Shown here piece by piece: positions 16,195 to 23,730 of a DNA stretch of 52,511 nucleotides. The stretch spans positions 1-52,511 of the forward strand of contig NZ_JARVKV010000048.1 in NCBI RefSeq assembly GCF_029813835.1, given 5' to 3'. Source of the DNA: Streptomyces sp. DH37 (GTDB lineage: Bacteria > Actinomycetota > Actinomycetes > Streptomycetales > Streptomycetaceae). Positions within the stretch are counted from its first letter, which is position 1. Every line of letters starts with the position of its first letter. The notes below the pieces were generated by a model, which saw nothing but the letters and a program-made list of their open reading frames with translations, was not told the origin of the DNA and ran no database searches. Both the position numbers and the translations under genes were made by a program.

Positions 16195-16236
16195 TCAGTC
16201 ACTCAGGGACATAGCCTCTCTACGCAGCGTGACTGA
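16195..16236. promoter_or_regulatory. Inverted repeat upstream of cdgC
   Basis: Perfect 8-bp arms TCAGTCAC (16195-16202) and GTGACTGA (16229-16236) separated by 26 bp, 163-204 bp upstream of the cdgC start codon. It overlaps the BldD-like box listed separately. Confidence 0.5.
16219..16233. promoter_or_regulatory. Candidate BldD box
   Basis: The 15-mer TCTACGCAGCGTGAC matches the BldD consensus as I remember it (NTNACNCWGNGTNAN) at 9 of 10 specified positions; the T at position 2 is C. It lies in the cdgC upstream region. BldD is the c-di-GMP-responsive developmental repressor of Streptomyces and is known to control several c-di-GMP enzymes. Confidence 0.55.
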
Positions 16237-16396
16237 TGGAGGAATTGCCGATACAATCCGCAGCCACTCGTATCCGGAGCGTGCAAGGAGCGGTGAGGGC
16301 GGCCCACCGCGCCTACACCACCCGCCCCGCGCCCGTGCGTCCCCTCTCCCTCGCCCGCTCCCGCGCCCTCTCCCGCGCCCTCCCTCCCTGCGGCCG
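16237..16396. other. Gap between 2-hydroxyacid dehydrogenase and the cdgC promoter, with G-quadruplex motif
   Basis: No gene. On the minus (transcribed) strand, a purine-rich tract covers about 16340-16390. Within it 16372-16388 reads GGG-N-GGG-N-GGG-NNN-GGG, a compact G-quadruplex motif starting 8 nt after the dehydrogenase stop codon. Confidence 0.5.
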
Positions 16397-17338
16397 TCAC
16401 CCGGCCGTGGCGACGACGTGCTCCAGGCCCTCCCCCGCCGCGAAGCTCCGCAACTGGGAGCGCAGCAGCCGCCTGACGCGCGGCAGGAACGCGGACGTCG
16501 AGCCCCCGACGTGGGGCGTGATCAGGGTGCCGGGCGCCCTCCACAGCGGGTGGTCGGCGGGCAGCGGCTCGGGGTCGGTGACGTCGAGCGCGGCCCGCAG
16601 CCGCCCGGACTCCAGCTCCGCCAGCAGCGCGCCGGTGTCCACCACGGCCCCGCGGGCGACGTTCACCAGCAGCGCGCCGTCCTTCATCCGGGCCAGGAAG
16701 TCCCCGTCCACCAGACCGCGGGTGGCGTCGGTGAGCGGGGTGGTCAGGAAGACCACGTCGGCCTCGGGCAGCAGCCGGGGCAGGTCGGCCGGGGTGTGCA
16801 CCGGGCCGCGCGGCGTGGTGCGGGCGGTGCGGGCCACCCGGTGGACCGCCGCCGGCTCGAAGGGCTCCAGCCGGTCCTCGAGGGCGGCGCCGATGGAGCC
16901 GTAGCCGACGATCAGCGCCGTCCGGTCGGCGAGGGACGGCCGGAAGCCCTGCCGCCACTGCCCGGCGTCCTGGGCGCGGACGAAGGAGGGGATGCCGCGC
17001 AGCGAGGCGAGGGCGAGGGTGAGTGCCAGTTCGGCGGTGCTCGCGTCGTGGACGCCGCGGGCGTTGCACAGCAGCGCGCCCCGGGGCAGTTGCGGTACGG
17101 CGGGCTGCACGTGGTCGATGCCGGCGGTGAGCGTCTGCACCACCCGCACGTTCGGCATGTGCGCCAGCGGGCGTACGGCGACGGCCGGACCCCTCAGGTA
17201 GGGAACGGCGTAGAAGACGCAGTCCGCGGGGTCGGCCGGGAACTCCTCCTCGCCGTCCCAGTGGACGTAGCGGAGCGATTCGGGCAGACCGCCTATCTCG
17301 GCGGGCGGGATGGGCAGCCAGACATCTGCGGAAGCCAT
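16397..17338 (-). CDS. D-isomer-specific 2-hydroxyacid dehydrogenase
   Basis: NAD(P)-dependent 2-hydroxy/2-oxo acid oxidoreductase of unknown substrate, 313 aa. It shows the family layout: N-terminal catalytic part, Rossmann domain with GYGSIGAALEDRL, the VNVARGAVVDTGAL segment, and the catalytic His in TPHVGGSTSAF. The catalytic Arg is expected in NVARG. It is shorter than SerA and lacks an ACT domain, so a glyoxylate/hydroxypyruvate reductase-like or other catabolic role is more likely than serine synthesis. It is divergent from an aldo/keto reductase 107 bp away, and the two may share a promoter region. Confidence 0.88.
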   Translation of the reverse strand: MASADVWLPIPPAEIGGLPESLRYVHWDGEEEFPADPADCVFYAVPYLRGPAVAVRPLAHMPNVRVVQTLTAGIDHVQPAVPQLPRGALLCNARGVHDASTAELALTLALASLRGIPSFVRAQDAGQWRQGFRPSLADRTALIVGYGSIGAALEDRLEPFEPAAVHRVARTARTTPRGPVHTPADLPRLLPEADVVFLTTPLTDATRGLVDGDFLARMKDGALLVNVARGAVVDTGALLAELESGRLRAALDVTDPEPLPADHPLWRAPGTLITPHVGGSTSAFLPRVRRLLRSQLRSFAAGEGLEHVVATAG

Positions 17339-17445
17339 GGCCAGAGGCTATCCGGAGGCTGTGCGGAGGCGCCGGGAGGCACCCGTTAGGTTGGGAGCGC
17401 CCTACGGGGGGCGACCCCGCGGGGGCGAGGAGGGAGCACGTCCAG

Positions 17446-18444
17446 GTGGAGCGCAGGACAATCGGTGCGGCGGCACTGGAGGTGGGCGCGATCGGGCTCG
17501 GCTGCATGCCGATGAACTGGGCCTACACCACGTCCGAGCAGGACGGCGAGTCCTCGCTGCGCACGGTGCACGCCGCGCTGGACCACGGGGTGACGCTGCT
17601 GGACACCGCCGACATGTACGGGCCGTTCACCAACGAGCTGCTGCTCGGCCGGGTGCTGAGGCGGCGCCGCGCGGACGTGTTCGTCTCCACCAAGTGCGGC
17701 CTCCTCGTCGGCGAGCAGCACATCGTCGCCAACGGGCGCCCCGGCTACGTGAAGCGGGCCTGCGACGCCTCGCTGCGCCGGCTGCAGACCGACGTGATCG
17801 ACCTCTACCAGCTCCACCGCGCCGACCCCGAGGTGCCGATAGAGGAGACCTGGGGCGCGATGGCCGAGCTGGTCGCGGCCGGCAAGGTGCGTGCGCTGGG
17901 GCTGTGCGCGGTGGGCGCGCGGGCGCAGCGGCGCGGCGCGGGCGCGCCGCTGTACGCGGGGACGGTCCGGCAGCTGGAGCGGGTGCAGCAGGTCTTCCCG
18001 GTGAGCTGCGTGCAGGCCGAGCTGTCGGTCTGGTCCCCGGAGGCGCTGGCGACGCTGCTGCCGTGGTGCGAGGCGCGCGGGATCGGCTTTCTGGCGGCGA
18101 TGCCGCTGGGCAACGGTTTCCTGACCGGCACCCTCACCCCGGGCGGCGGCTTCGAGCGCGACGACGTGCGCGCCCGGCACCCGCGGTTCACGGCCGAGAT
18201 GATGGCCGCCAACCAGCCGATCGTCGCCGGTCTGCGGCGCGTGGCCGCCCGGCACGGCGGCGCCACCCCGGCGCAGGTGGCGCTGGCCTGGCTGCTGGCG
18301 CAGGGGCGGCACGTGGTGCCGGTGCCGGGCGCCAAGAAGGAGCGCTGGGCGGTGGAGAACGCCGCGGCGGCGGAGCTGGAACTGACCGCGCGGGACCTGG
18401 CGGAGATCGCCGCGCTGCCCCCCGCGCAGGGTTCCTGGGACTGA
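17446..18444 (+). CDS. Aldo/keto reductase
   Basis: Monomeric NADPH-dependent carbonyl reductase of the AKR fold, 332 aa. The catalytic tetrad is visible: Asp and Tyr in LLDTADMYGPFTNE, Lys in STKCG and His in YQLHRAD. The C-terminal cofactor region VPVPGAKKERWAVENAAA is intact. The GTG start has GGAGG about 11 nt upstream. The substrate cannot be read from sequence. Neighbours are a divergent 2-hydroxyacid dehydrogenase and, 124 bp downstream, a PQQ-type sugar dehydrogenase lipoprotein. Confidence 0.92.
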   Translation: MERRTIGAAALEVGAIGLGCMPMNWAYTTSEQDGESSLRTVHAALDHGVTLLDTADMYGPFTNELLLGRVLRRRRADVFVSTKCGLLVGEQHIVANGRPGYVKRACDASLRRLQTDVIDLYQLHRADPEVPIEETWGAMAELVAAGKVRALGLCAVGARAQRRGAGAPLYAGTVRQLERVQQVFPVSCVQAELSVWSPEALATLLPWCEARGIGFLAAMPLGNGFLTGTLTPGGGFERDDVRARHPRFTAEMMAANQPIVAGLRRVAARHGGATPAQVALAWLLAQGRHVVPVPGAKKERWAVENAAAAELELTARDLAEIAALPPAQGSWD

Positions 18445-18568
18445 GGCGGGAACACTCGGCGCCTCCCCGTCGTACGGTCGGGTGTACGGGCCGGCCGTGC
18501 GCCGCGCGCACCGGCCGGCCGTCCGCACACCGACGGCCGAGAGCCGCCCCGAGTCGAAAGGCGCGCTG

Positions 18569-19786
18569 ATGGTGCGAAGCCGCTCACTGCCCGTGCGACC
18601 GCCCACCCGTCCGCCCCTGCGGGTGGCCGCCGCGGCTCTCGCCGGGCTCGCCCTGCTCGCGGCGGGCTGCTCCGACGGCGGGTCCGGCGGTGGGTCCGAC
18701 GGTGGGCCCGGGTCCCCGGACCGTACGGGCGCCACCGCCGGCCCCTCCCCGGACGGGTCCCGCTCCCCCGGCTCCTCCCCCGCGCCCGCCGAGGGATCGG
18801 CGAAGGTGGTGGACACCGTGGCGAAGGGGCTGGACTCCCCCTGGGGGCTCGCGCCGCTGCCCGACGGCGACCTGCTGGTCTCCTCCCGGGACGAGGGCAC
18901 GATCTCGCTGGTCGACGCGGAGAGCGGGAAGGTCTCCGAACTGGGCTCGGTGCCCGGGGTCGACCCGGGCGGCGAGGGCGGCCTGCTGGGCATCGCCGTG
19001 TCGCCCGACTTCGCCGAGGACCGCCAGGTCTACGCGTACTTCACCAGCGCCTCCGACAACCGGATCGTGCGCATGCTCTACGAGGCCGACGAGGAGGAGG
19101 GCAACCGGCTCGGCGCGCCCAGCACGGTCCTCCGCGGCATCCCCAAGGGGATGATCCACAACGGCGGCCGGATCGCCTTCGGCCCGGACCGGATGCTCTA
19201 CGCGGGCACGGGCGACTCCGGCGACCGGAGCCTGGCCCAGGACAGGGAGTCGCTCGGCGGCAAGATCCTGCGCATGACGCCGGACGGCGAGCCGCCCGGC
19301 AGCGGCAACCCCGATGCGGACTCGGTCGTCTACTCCTGGGGCCACCGCAACGTCCAGGGGCTGGCCTGGGACGCGGAGGAGCGGCTGTGGGCGGCGGAGT
19401 TCGGCCAGAACACCTGGGACGAGCTCAATCTGATCCGGCCCGGCGGGAACTACGGCTGGCCGGAAGTGGAGGGCGAGGCCGGCGAGGAGGGCTTCACCGA
19501 TCCGGTCGCCCAGTGGAGGCCCGCCGACGCCTCCCCCAGCGGCATCGCCGTCGCGGAGGGCTCGGTGTGGATGGCGGCGCTGCGCGGGGAGCGGCTGTGG
19601 CGCGTTCCACTGGATGGCGCGGAAAGGGTGGCGGAGCCGCAGGCGTTCCTGGAGGGTGAGTACGGGCGGTTGCGGACGGTCGTCTCCGACGGCGGCGACG
19701 GACTGTGGCTGGTGACCAGTGAGACCGACTCGCGCGGTACGCCCGCCGAGGACGACGACCGCATCCTGAAGCTGGAGGTCAGTTGA
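18569..19786 (+). CDS. PQQ-type soluble aldose (glucose/sorbosone) dehydrogenase lipoprotein
   Basis: Predicted exported lipoprotein, 405 aa. A basic N-region (MVRSRSLPVRPPTRPPLR) and hydrophobic core lead to the lipobox LLAAGC. A Gly/Ser/Pro-rich linker reaches about residue 85, then a six-bladed beta-propeller of the GSDH/YliI family. Family motifs seen are DSPWGLAPLPDGDLLVS, HNGGRIAFGPDRMLYAGTG, GHRNVQGLAWD and NYGWPE. Such proteins oxidise aldose sugars with PQQ, although many actinobacterial members have untested activity. I chose the ATG with GAAAGG upstream, which opens the signal peptide. The stop overlaps the next start (TGATG), so the downstream small gene is translationally coupled. 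Confidence 0.9.
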   Translation: MVRSRSLPVRPPTRPPLRVAAAALAGLALLAAGCSDGGSGGGSDGGPGSPDRTGATAGPSPDGSRSPGSSPAPAEGSAKVVDTVAKGLDSPWGLAPLPDGDLLVSSRDEGTISLVDAESGKVSELGSVPGVDPGGEGGLLGIAVSPDFAEDRQVYAYFTSASDNRIVRMLYEADEEEGNRLGAPSTVLRGIPKGMIHNGGRIAFGPDRMLYAGTGDSGDRSLAQDRESLGGKILRMTPDGEPPGSGNPDADSVVYSWGHRNVQGLAWDAEERLWAAEFGQNTWDELNLIRPGGNYGWPEVEGEAGEEGFTDPVAQWRPADASPSGIAVAEGSVWMAALRGERLWRVPLDGAERVAEPQAFLEGEYGRLRTVVSDGGDGLWLVTSETDSRGTPAEDDDRILKLEVS

Positions 19787-19974
19787 TGTTCAACCTGATC
19801 GAGGAGCTGTTCAGCCCCGGGCGCCGGCACGCCGAGGACGAGCGCAGGCGGCTGGAGAACACCCGGGTGGAGGAGGGCGGCCACGATCCGGGCCGCGGCC
19901 CGATCGACCTCGCCTCGGGGCACGTCCTGATCAGGGCCCGCCGTCCGGCCCGGGCCTCCGGGCCGGCGGCCTGA
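19786..19974 (+). CDS. Small conserved protein (DUF6191-like), 62 aa
   Basis: A 62-residue acidic/basic protein (MFNLIEELFSPGRRHAEDER... ending with an Ala/Pro/Arg tail). The motif DPGRGPIDLASGHV resembles a small actinobacterial family I recall as DUF6191; the function is unknown. It starts in the 1-nt overlap TGATG with the lipoprotein gene, with GGAGG 8 nt upstream inside that gene, so it is coupled to it. It has no signal peptide or transmembrane segment and is likely cytosolic. A bidirectional terminator follows directly. Confidence 0.8.
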   Translation: MFNLIEELFSPGRRHAEDERRRLENTRVEEGGHDPGRGPIDLASGHVLIRARRPARASGPAA

Positions 19975-19976
19975 CG

Positions 19977-20012
19977 GAGCGGGCGCCGCACCGGCGCCGG
20001 CTGCGCCCGCTC
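19977..20012. terminator. Bidirectional hairpin between convergent genes
   Basis: 10-bp arms 19977-19986 and 20003-20012 enclose a second palindrome CCGGCGCCGG. It sits between the small 62 aa gene and the LuxR-family regulator and touches the stop codon of the latter. Confidence 0.7.
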
Positions 20013-23000
20013 ACCCCACCGCCGCGCGGCCGCGCTCCCGCACCGGGTCCACCAGCCGCAGCCGGTGCGCCATCGCCGCCGCCTCGCCGCGTCCCGAAAC
20101 CTCCAGCTTGGCCAGGATGTTGGAGACGTGGACGCTGGCCGTCTTGGGCGAGATGAACAGCTCCTCGGCGATCTGCCGGTTGCTGCGGCCCGCCGCGACC
20201 AGCCGCAGGACGTCGCGCTCGCGCGGGGTGAGGCCGAAGGACTCCACCGGGTCGGCCGGAGGCGTCCCGGCCGCGGTCCCCGGTCCGCTCCCGCTCCCTT
20301 CCGCGTTCCCGCCCCCGGGGGCCGGGAGGGGGACGCGGGCCCGCCCGGCCAGCCGCTCGACGCTCTCGCGCAGCGGCGCCGCGCCCAGCCGCAGGGCCGT
20401 GGCGTGCGCGCGGGCCAGCAGTCCGGCGGCCCGCTCCCGCTCCCGCCCGGCGTCGAGCAGGGCCTGTGCCCAGCGGTGGCGGGCCTGGGCCAGCCGGTAG
20501 GGCCGCTCCAGCCCCTCGAAGGCGGCCGCCGTCTCGGCCCAGCGGTCCGGGTCGTCGCGTCCCTCGGCCCGCCGCAGTTCGGCGTCCAGCATCAGCCCGT
20601 GCGCGGCCCACACCGGCACCAGCCTCGGCAGCCTCCTGGCCGCCTCGCGGATCCGCTCCAGCACGCGGGCCCGGCCCGGCTCCGCGGCGGGCAGCCCGCG
20701 CGCGTCGGCCTCCACCGTCAGCGCGGCGTGCAGCAACGGCCAGGCGTAGCGCTCGGTGGAGAGCGGGAAGCCCCGGTCCAGGGCCTCCTCCAGGACGCGC
20801 CGGGCCTGGAGCGGCCGGCCGCGCATCGCCTCGATCTCCAGCGCCAGCCGGGCGAGCGGGATGGTGTACTGCGGCTGCGGGTCGTGCGTGCCGTAGTGCG
20901 TCCAGGCCTCGGCCAGCAGGTCCGCGGCCCGTTCGGGGTCGCCCCGGCGGACGGCGAGGTGGGCGGTCTTGAGCGCGGCCGAGCCGCGCGGCTTGGCGCT
21001 GCGCGCCAGCTTGCGCGTGGCGGCCAGCGCCGCGTCGGCCTCCTCCCAGCGCCCCAGCGAGACCAGCGACTCGGCCAGGTTGCCGTGGAGCCACGCCCTG
21101 GTGTCCTGGAGGCCGAAGCGGTGGGCGGCCCGCAGCCCCTCCTCCGCCACCTGCACGGCCTCCGCGGAGCGGCCCACTCCTTCCAGCGCGGAGGAGAGGT
21201 TGACGTGACAGCGCCCCACGACGGCGACCTCGCCCTGCTCCACCGCGCGCCGGGCGACCTCCTCCATCTCGGCGAGCCCGGTGTCGACGTCGCCGGAGAA
21301 GACCCGCAGGCTGCCCAGGGTCAGCCGGGCGTGCAGCTCGGTGCTCGCGGCCCCCACCAGGGCGGCCAGCTCCACCGCGCGCCGTGCGGTGGAGAAGGCG
21401 TCCGGGCCGGGGTCGTGGACGGCGCCCCAGGCGGCGGCGCCCGCCAGCACCTCGGCGTGCACCGGGGAGGGCGGCAGTCCGCGCACCAGTTCCTGGGCCC
21501 GCCCCAGCTCCGCCCAGCCGTCGCCCTGGGCGGTGGTCTCCGCGAGCTTGGAGCGCTGGGTCCAGAACCAGGCCGCGCGCAGCGGGTCCCGTTCCTCGTC
21601 CAGCAGCCGCAGGGCGCGCTTGATGACGGCCTGCGCCCTCTTGCGCTCCCCCGACAGCTGGGCGGCGGTCACCGTCTCGGCCAGCAGGTCGAGGTAGCGC
21701 AGCGCCCCGCTCTCGCGCTCCTCCCCGTTCCCGCGGTCCTCGCTCCCGCAGGCCGGGTACACCTCGGCCTGGTCGAAGGAGCGCAGGGCGCTCCGGGTCC
21801 GGGGCGTCGCGTCCTCCCACAGCTCCAGGGCCCGGTCCAGCAGGCGCAGTTGCTCGGCGTAGGCGTAGCGGCGGCGGGCGGCGACCGCGGCGTCCAGGAC
21901 GGCGGGCAGCGCCTTGGCCACGTCGTGCGCGGCGTACCAGTGGCTGGCCAGCCGGGCGGCCCGCTCGTCGGTGCGGACCAGGGAGGGGTCGTTCTCCAGT
22001 GCCTGGGCGTAGCGGCGGTTGAGGCCGACGCGCTCGCCGGGCAGCAGGTCCTCCGAGACGGCCTCGCGCACCAGGGCGTGCCGGAAGCGGTAGCCGTCGC
22101 CGTCCTGGGTGGGGGCGAGGACGTTGGCGCCCACCGCGGCCCGCAGCGCCTCGATCAGCTCGTCCTCGGGCAGCCGCGCCACCGCGGCGAGCAGGGCGTG
22201 CTCCACCGCGGAGCCGCCCTCGGCCGCGGTCCGGACCACCTGCTGGGCGTCCTCCGGCAGCGCTTCGACGCGTACCAGCAGCAGGTCGCGCAGCGAGTCG
22301 CTGATGCCGCAGGCGGTTCCGGAGACCGTCAGCTCCTCCACGAAGAAGGGGTTGCCCTCGGAGCGCTGGAAGACCTGCTCCACCAGTTCGTGCTCGGGGA
22401 CCTCCACCCCCTGGATGCCGGCCATCTGCGCCCGCACCTCCTCCCGGCTGAGCCGGGGCAGCTCGATCCGGCGGACGGTCCGCAGCCGGTCCAGCTCGGC
22501 GAGGAAGGGGCGCAGCGGATGGCGCCGGTGGATGTCGTCGGAGCGGTAGGTGGCCACGATGACCAGCCGGGCGCGGTCGAGCGAGCGGAAGAGGTACGCC
22601 AGCAGCTCGCGCGTGGAGCGGTCGGCCCAGTGCAGGTCCTCCACGACCAGGACGAGGGTGCGCTCGCGGGAGAGGGACTCCAGCAGCCGGGCCGTCAGCT
22701 CGAACAGCCGGGCCCGGCCGTCCTCCTCGTGCCACTCGCGGGTGGTCTCGCCCAGCTCCGGCAGCAGGCGGGCCAGTTCGCCCTCCTGGCCCGCGGCGGC
22801 GGCCGTCAGCTCCCGGCCGAGCCGGCGGTGCAGGGAGCGCAGCACGGTGGAGACGGGCGCGAACGGCAGTCCCTCGGCGCCGATCTCGACGCATCCGCCG
22901 ACGGCCGCGACCGCGCCGCGGGCCCGGGTGGCGGCCAGGAACTCCTCCAGCAGGCGCGTCTTGCCGACGCCGGCCTCCCCCGCCACCACCACGGCCTGCG

Positions 23001-23106
23001 GCTCGCCCGTGCCGGCGCGGGCGAGCGCGTCGGTCAGGGCGGCCAGTTCGGCTCCGCGGCCCACGAACACCGGGCTGACCCTGGAACTGTCCACGGCGCC
23101 GAGCAT
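20011..23106 (-). CDS. Large ATP-binding LuxR-family (LAL) transcriptional regulator
   Basis: A 1031 aa STAND-type regulator. An N-terminal ATPase (AAA_16) has Walker A GEAGVGKT and Walker B TLVLVVEDLHWAD. A long helical, TPR-like middle (about residues 450-900) follows, then a C-terminal LuxR/NarL HTH with LTPRERDVLRLVAAGRSNRQIA. LAL proteins bind DNA after ligand and ATP sensing and often activate sugar use or secondary metabolism. Which target this one controls cannot be told. I placed the start at the ATG giving MLGAVDSSRVSPVFVGR, just before the conserved region. It has no strong ribosome site, so a nearby GTG could be used. The upstream open extension (131 residues) overlaps another small gene and is probably not translated. 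Confidence 0.85.
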   Translation of the reverse strand: MLGAVDSSRVSPVFVGRGAELAALTDALARAGTGEPQAVVVAGEAGVGKTRLLEEFLAATRARGAVAAVGGCVEIGAEGLPFAPVSTVLRSLHRRLGRELTAAAAGQEGELARLLPELGETTREWHEEDGRARLFELTARLLESLSRERTLVLVVEDLHWADRSTRELLAYLFRSLDRARLVIVATYRSDDIHRRHPLRPFLAELDRLRTVRRIELPRLSREEVRAQMAGIQGVEVPEHELVEQVFQRSEGNPFFVEELTVSGTACGISDSLRDLLLVRVEALPEDAQQVVRTAAEGGSAVEHALLAAVARLPEDELIEALRAAVGANVLAPTQDGDGYRFRHALVREAVSEDLLPGERVGLNRRYAQALENDPSLVRTDERAARLASHWYAAHDVAKALPAVLDAAVAARRRYAYAEQLRLLDRALELWEDATPRTRSALRSFDQAEVYPACGSEDRGNGEERESGALRYLDLLAETVTAAQLSGERKRAQAVIKRALRLLDEERDPLRAAWFWTQRSKLAETTAQGDGWAELGRAQELVRGLPPSPVHAEVLAGAAAWGAVHDPGPDAFSTARRAVELAALVGAASTELHARLTLGSLRVFSGDVDTGLAEMEEVARRAVEQGEVAVVGRCHVNLSSALEGVGRSAEAVQVAEEGLRAAHRFGLQDTRAWLHGNLAESLVSLGRWEEADAALAATRKLARSAKPRGSAALKTAHLAVRRGDPERAADLLAEAWTHYGTHDPQPQYTIPLARLALEIEAMRGRPLQARRVLEEALDRGFPLSTERYAWPLLHAALTVEADARGLPAAEPGRARVLERIREAARRLPRLVPVWAAHGLMLDAELRRAEGRDDPDRWAETAAAFEGLERPYRLAQARHRWAQALLDAGRERERAAGLLARAHATALRLGAAPLRESVERLAGRARVPLPAPGGGNAEGSGSGPGTAAGTPPADPVESFGLTPRERDVLRLVAAGRSNRQIAEELFISPKTASVHVSNILAKLEVSGRGEAAAMAHRLRLVDPVRERGRAAVG

Positions 23107-23204
23107 CGCACAGATGCCGGGCGCCGCGGCACCGGGTTTCGCCCGCAGGGCTTCCGCCGGAAGCGCACCCGCCGGTGCGGGGGCGGCCGGTGCGGGAGCG
23201 GGCC

Positions 23205-23429
23205 TCAGGCGGCCCGGACCCACCGGTCCGGACCCCCGTCCGTACCGCCGCCGTTCCCCCGCCCGCCGTTCCCCCGTCCGCCGTTCACCGGCTCCCCGTT
23301 CCGCCCGGCGGCCCGCTCCTCCCGGCGGCGACGGCGGCGGGCGGCGGCGACCCGGCTCGCCAGCCGTTCCCGTTCGGCCTCGCGGCGCAGTTCCTCGGCG
23401 CGCAGCCGGTGCGTCTGGTAGTCGAACAT
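23205..23429 (-). CDS. Small Arg/Glu-rich helical protein, 74 aa, function unknown
   Basis: Begins MFDYQTHRLRAEELRREAER, followed by an Arg-rich helix (RVAAARRRRRREE) and a low-complexity tail with NGGRG repeats. The ATG has an excellent GGAGGAG site about 6 nt upstream. The first 40 residues resemble small Streptomyces hypothetical proteins with the same MFDYQ start, so I think it is real. The helix is amphipathic and highly charged, with coiled-coil or nucleic-acid-binding character as possibilities. It lies 98 bp upstream of the LAL regulator on the same strand. Confidence 0.7.
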   Translation of the reverse strand: MFDYQTHRLRAEELRREAERERLASRVAAARRRRRREERAAGRNGEPVNGGRGNGGRGNGGGTDGGPDRWVRAA

Positions 23430-23576
23430 CCCGGTCTCCTCCGGTCCTCGGTGGTCGTCCCGTCCGCCGTCCGCGGACAGGACCGACCTTCGTCCCCAAG
23501 GCGGGGCGGCCGCATCGGGAGCCTGACCGATGTTCCGGGCCCCGGGTTCCTTAGGACGCGAGGGGGTGGGGCGTGA
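23430..23576. other. Upstream region of the 74 aa gene
   Basis: No gene seen. Probable promoter region for the small gene. The rest of the gap up to gatB (23577-23730) is filled by two long hairpins listed separately. Confidence 0.5.
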
Positions 23577-23639
23577 GGCCTCCTCAGACGGGCTTCCCGG
23601 CGGGCGCCTCCCCCGCCGGGGAGTCCGTCCGAGGAGGCC
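23577..23639 (-). terminator. Second long hairpin after gatB
   Basis: Outer 9-bp arms 23577-23585 and 23631-23639, a mismatch, then a 5-bp stem and an inner 9-bp stem 23596-23604 with 23612-23620. One extended cruciform-like structure that backs up the terminator at 23665-23709. Confidence 0.65.
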
Positions 23640-23664
23640 CAGCCGAGGCACCCGGGCAAGGAGA

Positions 23665-23709
23665 CGGCCCGGCCCCCGCGCTCCGGGCGGGAGCGCGGGG
23701 GCCGGGCCG
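23665..23709 (-). terminator. 20-bp perfect hairpin terminator of the gat operon
   Basis: Perfect 20-bp stem (23665-23684 with 23690-23709, 5-nt loop) beginning 21 nt after the gatB stop codon. Confidence 0.85.
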
Positions 23710-23730
23710 TGCCGGCCGGGCGGGCGGGCG

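Noticed and set aside
23106..23499. N-terminal extension of the LAL regulator by 131 residues
   Set aside because: Pro/Arg/Gly low complexity, overlaps a small gene with a better ribosome site; the conserved region begins just after 23106.
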